Shown here: positions 1-5,018 of the stretch, piece by piece
Numbering within the stretch: position 1 is the first letter of the stretch
How the letters are laid out: the number at the start of each line of letters is the position of its first letter
NCBI GenBank assembly: GCA_018065475.1
Contig: JAGHTD010000043.1
Coordinates: forward strand, 1-6,136
Reading direction: 5' to 3'
DNA length: 6,136 nt
Source: Candidatus Colimorpha enterica
Lineage (GTDB): Bacteria; Bacillota; Clostridia; Oscillospirales; CAG-272
Program-made: the position numbers and the translations under genes
The notes under the pieces: generated by a model
What the model was told of the DNA's origin: nothing
The model's input: only the letters and a program-made list of their open reading frames with translations
The model's database searches: none

Positions 1-105
1 TAATGTGAAATACGGTATCCCTAATTGCGCTGCCGCTTTCTTACTCCCGATCTCATCCGATAACCGGATCGCTTCTTTCTTGAACTCTTCGCTGTACTTT
101 GACAT
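1..105 (-). CDS. IS3-family transposase OrfA, N-terminal part (cut by window edge)
   Basis: Reading the minus strand from the ATG at 105-103 gives 35 codons with no stop: MSKYSEEFKKEAIRLSDEIG followed by SKKAAAQLGIPYFTL. This is the typical opening of the HTH_Tnp_1 domain in IS3-family OrfA: a short basic helix (KYSEEFKKEAIRL) followed by the helix-turn-helix start (GSKKAAAQLGI). OrfA binds the insertion sequence ends and is normally about 90-100 residues, followed by OrfB, the DDE integrase, through a programmed -1 frameshift. Both lie beyond the left edge here. The start is supported by an AAAGGTG ribosome binding site at 113-119 and a good promoter at 133-161. Whether the insertion sequence is intact cannot be seen. 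Family assignment is from recognition of the N-terminal pattern, without a database search. Confidence 0.85.
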   Translation of the reverse strand, partial: MSKYSEEFKKEAIRLSDEIGSKKAAAQLGIPYFTL

Positions 106-132
106 CTTTTACACCTTTCTTTCTTGCTTTTT

Positions 133-161
133 ATTATACCAGATTTTAGGGTGTTTGTCGA
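133..161 (-). promoter_or_regulatory. Sigma70-type promoter of the transposase gene
   Basis: On the minus strand, TCGACA (156-161) and a perfect TATAAT (133-138) are separated by exactly 17 bp. They lie about 28 bp upstream of the OrfA start, leaving room for a short leader with the ribosome binding site. The -35 box differs from TTGACA at one position. This is the best promoter in the window. Confidence 0.7.
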
Positions 162-213
162 CTCTATTTATATTATACTACTCCATTTCCCAAAAACCCG
201 AATGTTTTTCCTC

Positions 214-220
214 AGAAAGG
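214..220 (+). promoter_or_regulatory. Ribosome binding site that sets the sialidase-like start
   Basis: AGAAAGG lies 6 nt before the ATG at 227. The open frame continues upstream to position 5, but that stretch overlaps the transposase start and promoter on the other strand and reads as low-complexity hydrophobic sequence, so 227 is chosen as the start. Confidence 0.7.
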
Positions 221-226
221 CCAACC

Positions 227-1276
227 ATGTTCACACTCATCCACGATTTCGCCCCGACGGGCGAGAACCCACGCAACAGCGAGGGCTGTTTTTACCGCCG
301 AAACGACGGAAAGATCCTCTTTTTTTACAGCCGTTTCACCGGCGGATACAACGACGAAGCGACCTCGTCGATCGCGCTCGCTGTATTCTCCCCCGACGGC
401 AAAGCCCTCGAAAGCGACGGGAAGATCCTCTTCCGCACCTCCGACTTCGACGGCGCGGCAAACGTGATGTGCCCCTCGGCGCTCACCCTCGGCGACGGTT
501 CCCTCGCGCTCTTTTTCCTCGTGAGAATGAAGGCGGGCGGCCTCAACCTATGGCGATTCGTTTCCTCCGACGGCGGCGAGACCTTCTCGTCGGGCAACCC
601 CTGCTTCCCTTCGGACAGGTACTTCGTGACAGAGATGGAACGAGTTATCTCCCTCCCCTCGGGCAGGATCCTCGCTCCCGCAGGCGAGCATACCCTCGTC
701 AACGGCCACCCGTCAAGGCGTTCGAAGACGGTGGTCTTCATCTCCGACGACGGAGGCGAGAGCTTCCGTGAGGGCGAACCTCTCGACAGCGGCGATCCGC
801 TCGAAAAATGCGGTTTCCAGGAGCCGGGTGTGATAAAACTCCCCGACGGGCGGGTCTTCATCTATTCAAGGACAGACAGAGGGTGCCAATATACCGGATT
901 TTCGTCCGACGACGGCGAGAGCTTCACGCCCCTCGCCCCGAACGGCGTTTTCTCCTCCCCGATCTCCCCGATGTCGGTAGGAAAACTCGCCGACGGGCGG
1001 TTTATAGCCGTTTTCAACCCGATCCCGGAGAGCGTTTCGGGCCGCACGCAGATGTGGGGACGCTCCCCGCTCGTTTACAGACTGTCGGATGACGGCGTGA
1101 ATTGGGGCGAAATGAGGGAGATCGAGGCGGAAACCGATGACGCGTCGTTCTGCTATACGTCGGTCTTCTCCGACCGTGACTTCGTCCTCCTCGCTTACTC
1201 CGCCGGCACGCGCGACGATAAGTGCTGCCTCAACCGCTTGAGAGTGGTGAGAGAGGAATTGGGGGAGATAAGATAG
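227..1276 (+). CDS. Leaderless BNR/Asp-box sialidase-like glycoside hydrolase
   Basis: A 349-residue protein with the six-bladed propeller signature of non-viral sialidases (BNR/Asp-box family). Four Asp boxes are visible: SSDGGETF (113-120), SDDGGESF (173-180), SSDDGESF (226-233) and a weaker LSDDGVNW (286-293). The stretch QEPGVIKLPDGRVFIYSR (198-215) matches the usual sialidase Glu plus second-Arg region. FCYTSVF (308-314) resembles the region of the catalytic Tyr (Y310). R16, D43 and R279 are plausible partners by spacing. Such enzymes release terminal sialic acid from glycans. There is no signal peptide or membrane segment, so the protein should be cytoplasmic and would act on imported glycans, or have diverged to another sugar. 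The canonical RIP motif and the Glu of the usual LLYE are absent (LLAYS here), so exact activity is uncertain. It is monocistronic. Its stop codon merges into a hairpin repeat array. Confidence 0.75.
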   Translation: MFTLIHDFAPTGENPRNSEGCFYRRNDGKILFFYSRFTGGYNDEATSSIALAVFSPDGKALESDGKILFRTSDFDGAANVMCPSALTLGDGSLALFFLVRMKAGGLNLWRFVSSDGGETFSSGNPCFPSDRYFVTEMERVISLPSGRILAPAGEHTLVNGHPSRRSKTVVFISDDGGESFREGEPLDSGDPLEKCGFQEPGVIKLPDGRVFIYSRTDRGCQYTGFSSDDGESFTPLAPNGVFSSPISPMSVGKLADGRFIAVFNPIPESVSGRTQMWGRSPLVYRLSDDGVNWGEMREIEAETDDASFCYTSVFSDRDFVLLAYSAGTRDDKCCLNRLRVVREELGEIR

Positions 1277-1360
1277 CGCCTTCGGCGCAGTGATGAGCGT
1301 CTTCGACGCAGTGATGCGTCCCGCAAGCGGAACGTGATGTATGCCTTCGGCACGTTGAAC
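1276..1360. repeat. Array 1 of variable hairpins joined by TGATG linkers
   Basis: Four consecutive small hairpins have different stems: GCGCC-TTC-GGCGC (1276-1288), GCGTC-TTC-GACGC, GTCCCG-CAAG-CGGAAC (one mismatched pair) and TGCC-TTC-GGCA. The linkers carry TGATG at 1291, 1312 and 1335, and a degenerate TTGAA follows the last unit. Spacings of 21 and 23 bp are not a constant multiple of three, so this is not a coding repeat. The first hairpin begins at the last base of the sialidase-like stop codon. It is related to the longer array at 4410-4525. Confidence 0.8.
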
Positions 1361-1362
1361 GG

Positions 1363-1530
1363 TAGTAGGGGAGTGCCTTGGTGCTCCCGTTGCTCACGGT
1401 GTGGCACATACTATGTGTGAAGTGCGACCGTGTCCAGCTCCCTCCGGGAGGGAGCTGTCAACGCAGTTGACTGAAGGAGCCCGCGGTATAATAAAGTAAG
1501 TATCGGAATGAATAGAATATAAAAGAAACG
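1363..1530 (+). repeat. Family B palindromic element, half copy (B1)
   Basis: This copy aligns with the reverse complement of 3213-3375 along most of its length. Shared landmarks in order are GGGGAGT, CACGGTRTGGCACA (1395-1408), a GC-rich hairpin around CTCC-GGGAG (1436-1456, a 9-bp stem), a variable hairpin GTCAAC-GCA-GTTGAC (1457-1471), GAAGGAGCCCGCGGTATA (1473-1490) and an AT-rich tail with CGGAAT. A local hairpin GGGAGTGC-CTTG-GTGCTCCC sits near its left end, with two wobble pairs. Only one arm of the element is present. Beyond it the sequence passes directly into family A. Confidence 0.75.
1467..1492 (+). promoter_or_regulatory. Weak promoter-like sequence inside repeat B1
   Basis: TTGACT (1467-1472) and a perfect TATAAT (1487-1492) are separated by only 14 bp, shorter than the usual 16-18. 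The -35 box also forms part of a hairpin. It points toward the cyclophilin gene about 300 bp downstream. The corresponding position in copy B2 reads TATAAA without a -35 box, so it is not conserved. A chance match is quite possible. Confidence 0.2.
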
Positions 1531-1539
1531 GGTTTGACA

Positions 1540-1669
1540 AGCCTCCCCTGTGTAAGGGGAGGGGGACCGCGGAGCGGTGGAAGGGTTGTCTATTGAAGGA
1601 TGTAACAATTTTCCGAAACAACCCTTCCGTCATCCTTCGGATGCCACCTCCCCTTACACAGGGGAGGCT
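1540..1669. repeat. Family A inverted-repeat element, complete copy (A1)
   Basis: A 130-bp ERIC/MITE-like palindrome. The outer arms 1540-1562 and 1647-1669 are perfect 23-bp inverted repeats, and each arm can itself fold (CCCCT...AGGGG). An inner arm, GGAAGGGTTGT (1579-1589), pairs with ACAACCCTTCC (1618-1628). Between outer and inner arms each side carries its own small hairpin: ACCGC-GGA-GCGGT (1566-1578) and CATCC-TTC-GGATG (1631-1643). The central loop contains TATTGAAGGATGT, nearly repeated in copy A2 at 4835-4847. No transposase or clear target duplication is seen. Open frames across it are accidental by-products of the repeat. Confidence 0.85.
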
Positions 1670-1735
1670 AAAAAATGAGCCGCTTCGCATCTCGGGGAGG
1701 CTAAAAATTGAGCCGCTTCGCATCTCGGGGAGGCT
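1661..1735. repeat. 33-bp tandem duplication at the edge of element A1
   Basis: Units 1661-1693 and 1694-1726 differ at a single base (AAAAAATGAG versus AAAAATTGAG), followed by a partial third unit GGGGAGGCT (1727-1735). The unit begins with the end of the family A arm and finishes with CGCTTCGCATCTC. The same CTTCGCATCTCGGGGAG string recurs at 4910-4926 in copy A2. The unit length is a multiple of three, but no gene is supported here. Confidence 0.9.
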
Positions 1736-1788
1736 GGACTCCCCCCAAACATTAAAAAAAATATTAAATCCCAAAGGAGAAAAATCCC

Positions 1789-2289
1789 ATGAATCCAATC
1801 GTTGAAATGAAAATCAAAAACTACGGCACGCTGAAAATCGAGCTTTACCCCGACAAAGCGCCGAAAACGGCAGCGAACTTCCTTTCGCTCTGCCGCTCGA
1901 ACTTCTACGACGGGCTGATCTTCCACCGTGTCATCAAGGGCTTTATGATCCAGGGCGGCGGCATGACCCCCGACCTCGAGGAGAAGGAATGCCCCTCTAT
2001 CAAGGGCGAATTCGCCTCAAACGGCTTCAAACAGAACGACATAAAGCACGATCGCGGCGTTCTTTCGATGGCACGCACCATGGTTCCCGACTCCGCGTCC
2101 TCGCAGTTCTTCATCATGCACGCGAAGGCGCCCCACCTCGACGGTCAGTACGCCGCTTTCGGCAAGGTCATCGAGGGTATCGAGATCGTCGATAAGATCG
2201 CGTCGGTAAAGACCGGCTCCTTCGGCTGGTACCAGGACGTCCCGAGAGAGACCGTCGAGATCGAAAGCACGGCGGTCATCGAAGGATGA
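1789..2289 (+). CDS. Cyclophilin-type peptidyl-prolyl cis-trans isomerase
   Basis: A 166-residue single-domain cyclophilin that catalyses cis-trans isomerisation of Xaa-Pro bonds and assists protein folding. It has no signal peptide, so it is cytoplasmic. The family core is clear: FHRVIKGFMIQGG (45-57) with R47, F52 and Q55; SMAR (93-96); SSQFFI (104-109) with F108; and LDGQYAAFG (117-125). Compared with human cyclophilin A, the Trp at 121 and His at 126 correspond here to His116 and Tyr121, which is common in bacterial forms and usually reduces cyclosporin binding. Length is normal for small bacterial cyclophilins. The start is set by AAAGGAG at 1773-1779, 9 nt before the ATG. It is first in an operon with the histidine phosphatase, whose ATG overlaps its stop codon. 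Confidence 0.95.
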   Translation: MNPIVEMKIKNYGTLKIELYPDKAPKTAANFLSLCRSNFYDGLIFHRVIKGFMIQGGGMTPDLEEKECPSIKGEFASNGFKQNDIKHDRGVLSMARTMVPDSASSQFFIMHAKAPHLDGQYAAFGKVIEGIEIVDKIASVKTGSFGWYQDVPRETVEIESTAVIEG

Positions 2290-2975
2290 AGCTGTTTCTC
2301 ATCCGCCACGGCGACCCCGATTACGCAAACGACTGTCTGACCGAACGCGGAAAAACCGAGGCGGAGCTTCTTTCGGAACGCCTGAAACGCGAAAACATCA
2401 GAAAAGTCTTCGTTTCCCCCATGGGAAGGGCGAAGCTGACGGCGGAGCCGTACCTCAGAAAGACGGGTATGACCGCCGAAACGAGGGAGTTTCTCAGGGA
2501 GTTCGGCAAGCACACCGCCTCCCCCGACGGTGAAAACTACCGCAAAACCGCCGCCTGGCACACCGACAACCTCTTTTGGGAGGAAAATATCGCCGATATG
2601 TTCTCCGACGGGTGGCGGGATAACGTCATCTACAAGACCTACGGCGCGTCGGACGAGGCGGACAGGATCGTGCGCGAGTTCGAGGGCTTCCTATCCGAGC
2701 TCGGACTGACGAGAGAGGGCAGGCATTTCAGAGAAAACGAACGCTTCGACGACGGCGACGCGGCGATTTTCTGCCATTACGGCGTCGGCTGCGTCCTGCT
2801 TTCCTACCTCACCGAGATCCCGCTGCCGATATTCTGGCAGAAGATAGACCTTCAGCCGTCCTCACTCTCGACGGTGATATTCAAACCCGCCGCCCCCGGC
2901 ATCCGCGTCGCCAAGGCGTTCGCTATCGGCGATACCACCCACCTCGGGGATATGGAATTGCTGTATAAGGAATGA
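2286..2975 (+). CDS. Histidine phosphatase family protein (phosphoglycerate mutase-like)
   Basis: A 229-residue member of the histidine phosphatase superfamily. The N-terminal FLIRHGD (4-10) contains the catalytic RHG with His8, which is phosphorylated during the reaction. LTERG (18-22) is the usual L-T-x-x-G segment. SPMGRAKLTAEP (44-55) carries the phosphate-binding Arg48. FCHYGV (162-167) supplies the second His164. The proton donor is probably one of the glutamates at 65-72. An insert at about 78-125, rich in Trp and Asp, probably forms the substrate cap. It should be a cytoplasmic phosphatase or mutase acting on a small phospho-metabolite; the substrate cannot be told from sequence. The ATG overlaps the cyclophilin TGA (ATGA). 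The only purine stretch, GAAGG, touches the ATG, so translation probably depends on coupling to the upstream gene. Confidence 0.9.
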   Translation: MKLFLIRHGDPDYANDCLTERGKTEAELLSERLKRENIRKVFVSPMGRAKLTAEPYLRKTGMTAETREFLREFGKHTASPDGENYRKTAAWHTDNLFWEENIADMFSDGWRDNVIYKTYGASDEADRIVREFEGFLSELGLTREGRHFRENERFDDGDAAIFCHYGVGCVLLSYLTEIPLPIFWQKIDLQPSSLSTVIFKPAAPGIRVAKAFAIGDTTHLGDMELLYKE

Positions 2976-2977
2976 AA

Positions 2978-3040
2978 TGTGGGGGCGAACTGCGTTCGCC
3001 TGATTGCAAATGGACGATTATTGATATCTTCAATTAGAAG
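2978..3040. repeat. Hairpin plus AT-rich repeat module (family C/D copy)
   Basis: Three bases after the histidine phosphatase stop lies GTGGGG followed by hairpin GGCGAAC-TGC-GTTCGCC (2984-3000). Next comes TGATTG and then GGACGATTATTGAT...TTCAATTAGAA (3012-3039), which matches the AT-rich module at 4660-4692 and 4967-4999. There is no T-tract after the hairpin, so it is not a standard rho-independent terminator, although it could still slow transcription or protect the 3' end. Confidence 0.7.
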
Positions 3041-3054
3041 GGATAATGTTGGCG

Positions 3055-3394
3055 TTTGTCCACCTCCATCCGGGTGCGCACTAACTGTGAGGAACAGACG
3101 CACAGTCAACCTCCCTCGGGAGGGAGGTGGCACGGCTCTGCCGTGACGGAAGGAGCCCGGCGATCGGTTTATTGTTTGAAAATCTTCACCGATGAAAGAC
3201 AAACTAACGATTTCGTCTCGTTTCTAAATATTCCGAAACTAACTTTTTTATACCGCGGGCTCCTTCCACCACTTCGTGGTCCCCCTTCCTCCCGGAGGAA
3301 GGTGCTTTGTGCGTCATCGACATAAAGCTTGTGCCATACCGTGAAGTGATTCCTCTCCGGAGGAAGCGTACTCCCCACCATATTCCCACCCCCA
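3055..3394 (-). repeat. Family B palindromic element, two-armed copy (B2)
   Basis: Inverted arms flank an AT-rich centre. Left arm: GACGCACA (3097-3104), hairpin CCTCCCT-CGGG-AGGGAGG (3110-3127), hairpin CACGGC-TCT-GCCGTG (3131-3145), GGAAGGAGCCC (3148-3158). The right arm mirrors this: GGGCTCCTTCC (3257-3267), hairpin ACCAC-TTC-GTGGT (3268-3280), hairpin CCTTCCTC-CCG-GAGGAAGG (3284-3302), TGTGCGTC (3308-3315). The right arm continues through TGTGCCATACCGTG and a TTCCTC-TCCG-GAGGAA hairpin to the edge ATATTCCCACCCCCA (3380-3394), which touches the glycosyltransferase ribosome binding site. No coding potential is seen. Strand is given as the orientation that aligns with B1. Confidence 0.75.
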
Positions 3395-3409
3395 AAAAGG
3401 ACCCAAACC

Positions 3410-4360
3410 ATGCCCGAACTTAGCATCATCATCCCGGTTTACAAGACCGAAAAATACCTCCGCAGGTGCCTGGACAGCGTGCTGAACCAGACCTTTTCCG
3501 ACTTTGAGCTGATCCTCATCGACGACGGATCGCCCGACAACTGCGGAATGATCTGCGACGAATACAAGGAAAAAGACGGCAGGATAACCGTTCTCCACAC
3601 CGAAAACCGAGGCGTTTCCGCCGCAAGGAACGCGGGGATCGCCCGCTCGACGGGTAATTTTATCGGTTTTGTCGATTCCGACGACTTCGTTTCGCCCGAT
3701 ATGTACGAAAAAATGGTTGCCGCGGCGCATACCGCACACGAATCCGGCGCCCTTCTCGTCGCCTGCGGGACGAATTACCTGACCGACGGGCTCGAACCGT
3801 TCCGTTCGGAGATCCCGGATAACACCGTTCTCGACGCCGACGGGCTGATAAGGGCGGTTTTCGCCACCCCGAACCCCCTCGGAGGGGGCGTCTGCAACAA
3901 GCTGTTCTACGGCGGAGCGATCAGAAAAATCGCCTTCTCGGAGGAGATAAAGCTCGCCGAGGACTGGCTTTTCCTCTGCGAATATTCCCTGCTCGCCGAC
4001 AAATGCGTCTGCGTCTGCGAGTGGCTCTACAACGTCGTGGCAAGACCCGACAGCACCACCCGCGGGGACGACGTTGACGCATATTATCGGATGGTGACGG
4101 AGGGGAAAACCGCCGTCTATAAGCGTTCGGCGTCCTATCCTCACGACGTCCGCTGCCTCGCCGCCGACAAATATCTCGACGACTGCATAAGATATTCCAA
4201 CCTTATCCGCGAAAGCGGCAAAAACAGCGGTCGGAAATGGCGCGGAAAGTTCCTTAAAGTCCGCTTGATCGTGCTGAAAGAGATCCCCTCCGCCCTCTTT
4301 TCCCGCCTCGTCCCCCTCGGCAAGGCCGTGAGGTACGCCTATTCGGCATTTTTTGCGTAA
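3410..4360 (+). CDS. Family 2 glycosyltransferase
   Basis: A 316-residue GT-A fold enzyme that should transfer a sugar from a nucleotide-sugar donor to a glycan or lipid-linked acceptor at the inner membrane face. The N-terminal domain is classical GT2: LSIIIPVYKTEKYLRRCLDS (4-23), nucleotide-binding IDDGS (37-41), ENRGVSAARNAGI (65-77) and the metal-binding DSD at 89-91 inside FVDSDD. CNKLFYGGAI (162-171) and the ED pair at 184-185 (KLAEDWLF), which often supplies the catalytic base, follow. YNVVARPDSTTR (207-218) is the usual end of the domain. The last 40 residues are basic and amphipathic with no clear transmembrane helix, suggesting peripheral membrane binding. It resembles exopolysaccharide or teichoic-acid decorating enzymes; donor and acceptor are unknown. 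AAAAAGGA (3394-3401) lies 8 nt before the ATG. It stands alone between repeat blocks. Confidence 0.95.
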   Translation: MPELSIIIPVYKTEKYLRRCLDSVLNQTFSDFELILIDDGSPDNCGMICDEYKEKDGRITVLHTENRGVSAARNAGIARSTGNFIGFVDSDDFVSPDMYEKMVAAAHTAHESGALLVACGTNYLTDGLEPFRSEIPDNTVLDADGLIRAVFATPNPLGGGVCNKLFYGGAIRKIAFSEEIKLAEDWLFLCEYSLLADKCVCVCEWLYNVVARPDSTTRGDDVDAYYRMVTEGKTAVYKRSASYPHDVRCLAADKYLDDCIRYSNLIRESGKNSGRKWRGKFLKVRLIVLKEIPSALFSRLVPLGKAVRYAYSAFFA

Positions 4361-4409
4361 GGAAGAGTTTTTGGATTTCGAAACGGCTGCCGGTAGGGGA
4401 GGGCAGACG
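4361..4409. other. Short intergenic stretch after the glycosyltransferase
   Basis: It contains GAGTTTTTGGATTT without a preceding hairpin, so it is not a clear terminator. It then runs into GGTAGGGGAGGGCAG, the start of a GTAGGGG-type repeat that the hairpin array appears to interrupt or extend. Confidence 0.4.
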
Positions 4410-4525
4410 GCCTGCGGCGTGATGTGTCCCGCAAGCGGGACGTGATGTATGCCTCCGGCAAGTGATGCGTGCTGACGCACGTGATGCGTACTTGCGTACG
4501 TGATGCGTGCCTTCGGCACGTGATT
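4410..4525. repeat. Array 2: six variable hairpins joined by TGATG linkers
   Basis: Six hairpins stand in a row, each with a different self-complementary stem: GCC-TGC-GGC; GTCCCG-CAAG-CGGGAC (4426-4441); TGCC-TCC-GGCA (4450-4460); CGTGC-TGAC-GCACG (4468-4481); CGTAC-TTGC-GTACG (4487-4500); CGTGCC-TTC-GGCACG (4506-4520). A conserved TGATG follows each one, at 4420, 4443, 4463, 4482 and 4501, with TGATT at 4521. The spacings of 23, 20, 19, 19 and 20 bp exclude a coding tandem repeat. Loops are 3-4 nt. This is not a CRISPR array: the repeated part is only about 5-8 bp and the variable parts are palindromes. Confidence 0.85.
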
Positions 4526-4530
4526 TACCC

Positions 4531-4660
4531 GTAGGGGGTGGCGCCCTCGACACCCCGCTTGATCGTATTTGAAAAACGATATGGCTACCGTCGTAGGGGA
4601 GGGCAGCTACGCGCTTCGCGCTCCACGCTTCGCTGACGCTCGCCTTGGTCCTCCCGCCCG
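4531..4660. repeat. Two GTAGGGG-type hairpin repeats (family C)
   Basis: The first copy is GTAGG followed by GGGTG...CACCC (4535-4556), a long hairpin with loop CCCT and one internal mismatch. The second starts GTAGGGGAGGG (4593-4603), closes with CCTCCC (4650-4655), and holds GCGC-TTC-GCGC (4611-4621) inside. Between them, ATCGT...ACGAT (4562-4580) forms a weaker stem. No open frame here resembles a known protein. Confidence 0.65.
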
Positions 4661-4692
4661 ATGATTGACGATTATTGATAATTTCATTTAGA
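4660..4692. repeat. 33-bp AT-rich module, copy 1 (family D)
   Basis: It reads GATGATTGACGATTATTGAT then AATTTCATTTAGA. It is identical to 4967-4999 except for one base (AATTTC versus AACTTC), and is shared in diverged form with 3011-3039. It always follows a GTAGGGG or CTCCCG hairpin edge and precedes a family A or B element, so it is probably part of a larger composite repeat. Confidence 0.85.
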
Positions 4693-4713
4693 AAGTAAAA
4701 TAAGCAGATCGTC

Positions 4714-4930
4714 CAGCCTCCCCTGTGCATAGGGGTAGAGATGAGCAAGCTCATCTCGATGACCGCAAAGCGGTGGAAGATCAGCCTCCCCTGTGCAAGG
4801 GGAGGGGGACCACGAAGTGGTGGAAGGGTTGTTTATTGAAGGATGTTACTATTGTCCTAAACAACCTCTCAGTCTCGCTTCGCTCGCCAGCTCCCGCTTA
4901 CAAGAGATGCTTCGCATCTCGGGGAGCCTA
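4714..4930. repeat. Family A inverted-repeat element, rearranged copy (A2)
   Basis: The left arm is present twice. The first (4714-4781) has CCCCT-GTGCAT-AGGGG, an inserted hairpin GAGATGAG-CAAG-CTCATCTC (4738-4757) and side hairpin CCGC-AAA-GCGG (4763-4773). The second (4783-4832) is clean, with side hairpin ACCAC-GAA-GTGGT (4809-4821) and GGAAGGGTTGT. The central part closely matches A1, including TATTGAAGGATGT. The right arm (4861-4928) is diverged and has hairpin GAGATGC-TTC-GCATCTC (4904-4920) within the loop of its GC-rich stem. Short open frames across it are repeat by-products. Confidence 0.8.
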
Positions 4931-4966
4931 TACGTAGCCGCTTCGTTCGGCTTGCTGCTCCCGTCC

Positions 4967-4999
4967 GATGATTGACGATTATTGATAACTTCATTTAGA
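4967..4999. repeat. 33-bp AT-rich module, copy 2 (family D)
   Basis: This copy has one mismatch to 4660-4692. It is preceded by GCTGCTCCCGTCC and followed by GTAAAAGAAACGG, a string also found at 1518-1531 (ATAAAAGAAACGG) just before element A1. The module is therefore linked to the starts of both element families. Confidence 0.85.
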
Positions 5000-5018
5000 G
5001 TGTAAAAGAAACGGCTCC

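Noticed and set aside
5..226. Extension of the sialidase-like reading frame upstream to position 5
   Set aside because: It overlaps the antisense transposase start and promoter, has no homologous look, and a proper ribosome binding site marks the ATG at 227.
1534..1562. Promoter starting with a perfect TTGACA at 1534-1539
   Set aside because: The position 17 bp downstream is GGGAGG, with nothing like a -10 box.
1394..1798. 134-codon minus-strand frame with repeated SLPEMRSGS
   Set aside because: It consists of repeats B1, A1 and the tandem duplication read in reverse, so there is no independent support for a protein.
1593..1805. 70-codon frame with repeated GRLKNEPLRIS-like sequence
   Set aside because: It is a direct translation of the family A arm and the 33-bp tandem repeat, without a ribosome binding site, and it overlaps the cyclophilin start.
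2984..3000. Rho-independent terminator after the histidine phosphatase
   Set aside because: The GGCGAAC/GTTCGCC hairpin lacks a following T-tract and is part of a dispersed repeat.
3314..4519. Long 401-codon open frame on the minus strand
   Set aside because: It lies antisense to a clear GT2 gene and both flanking repeats, and shows no recognisable domain. It is a shadow caused by GC-rich codon bias.
4410..4525. CRISPR array
   Set aside because: The constant part is about 5-8 bp, the pitch is about 20 bp, and the variable parts are palindromes rather than spacers.
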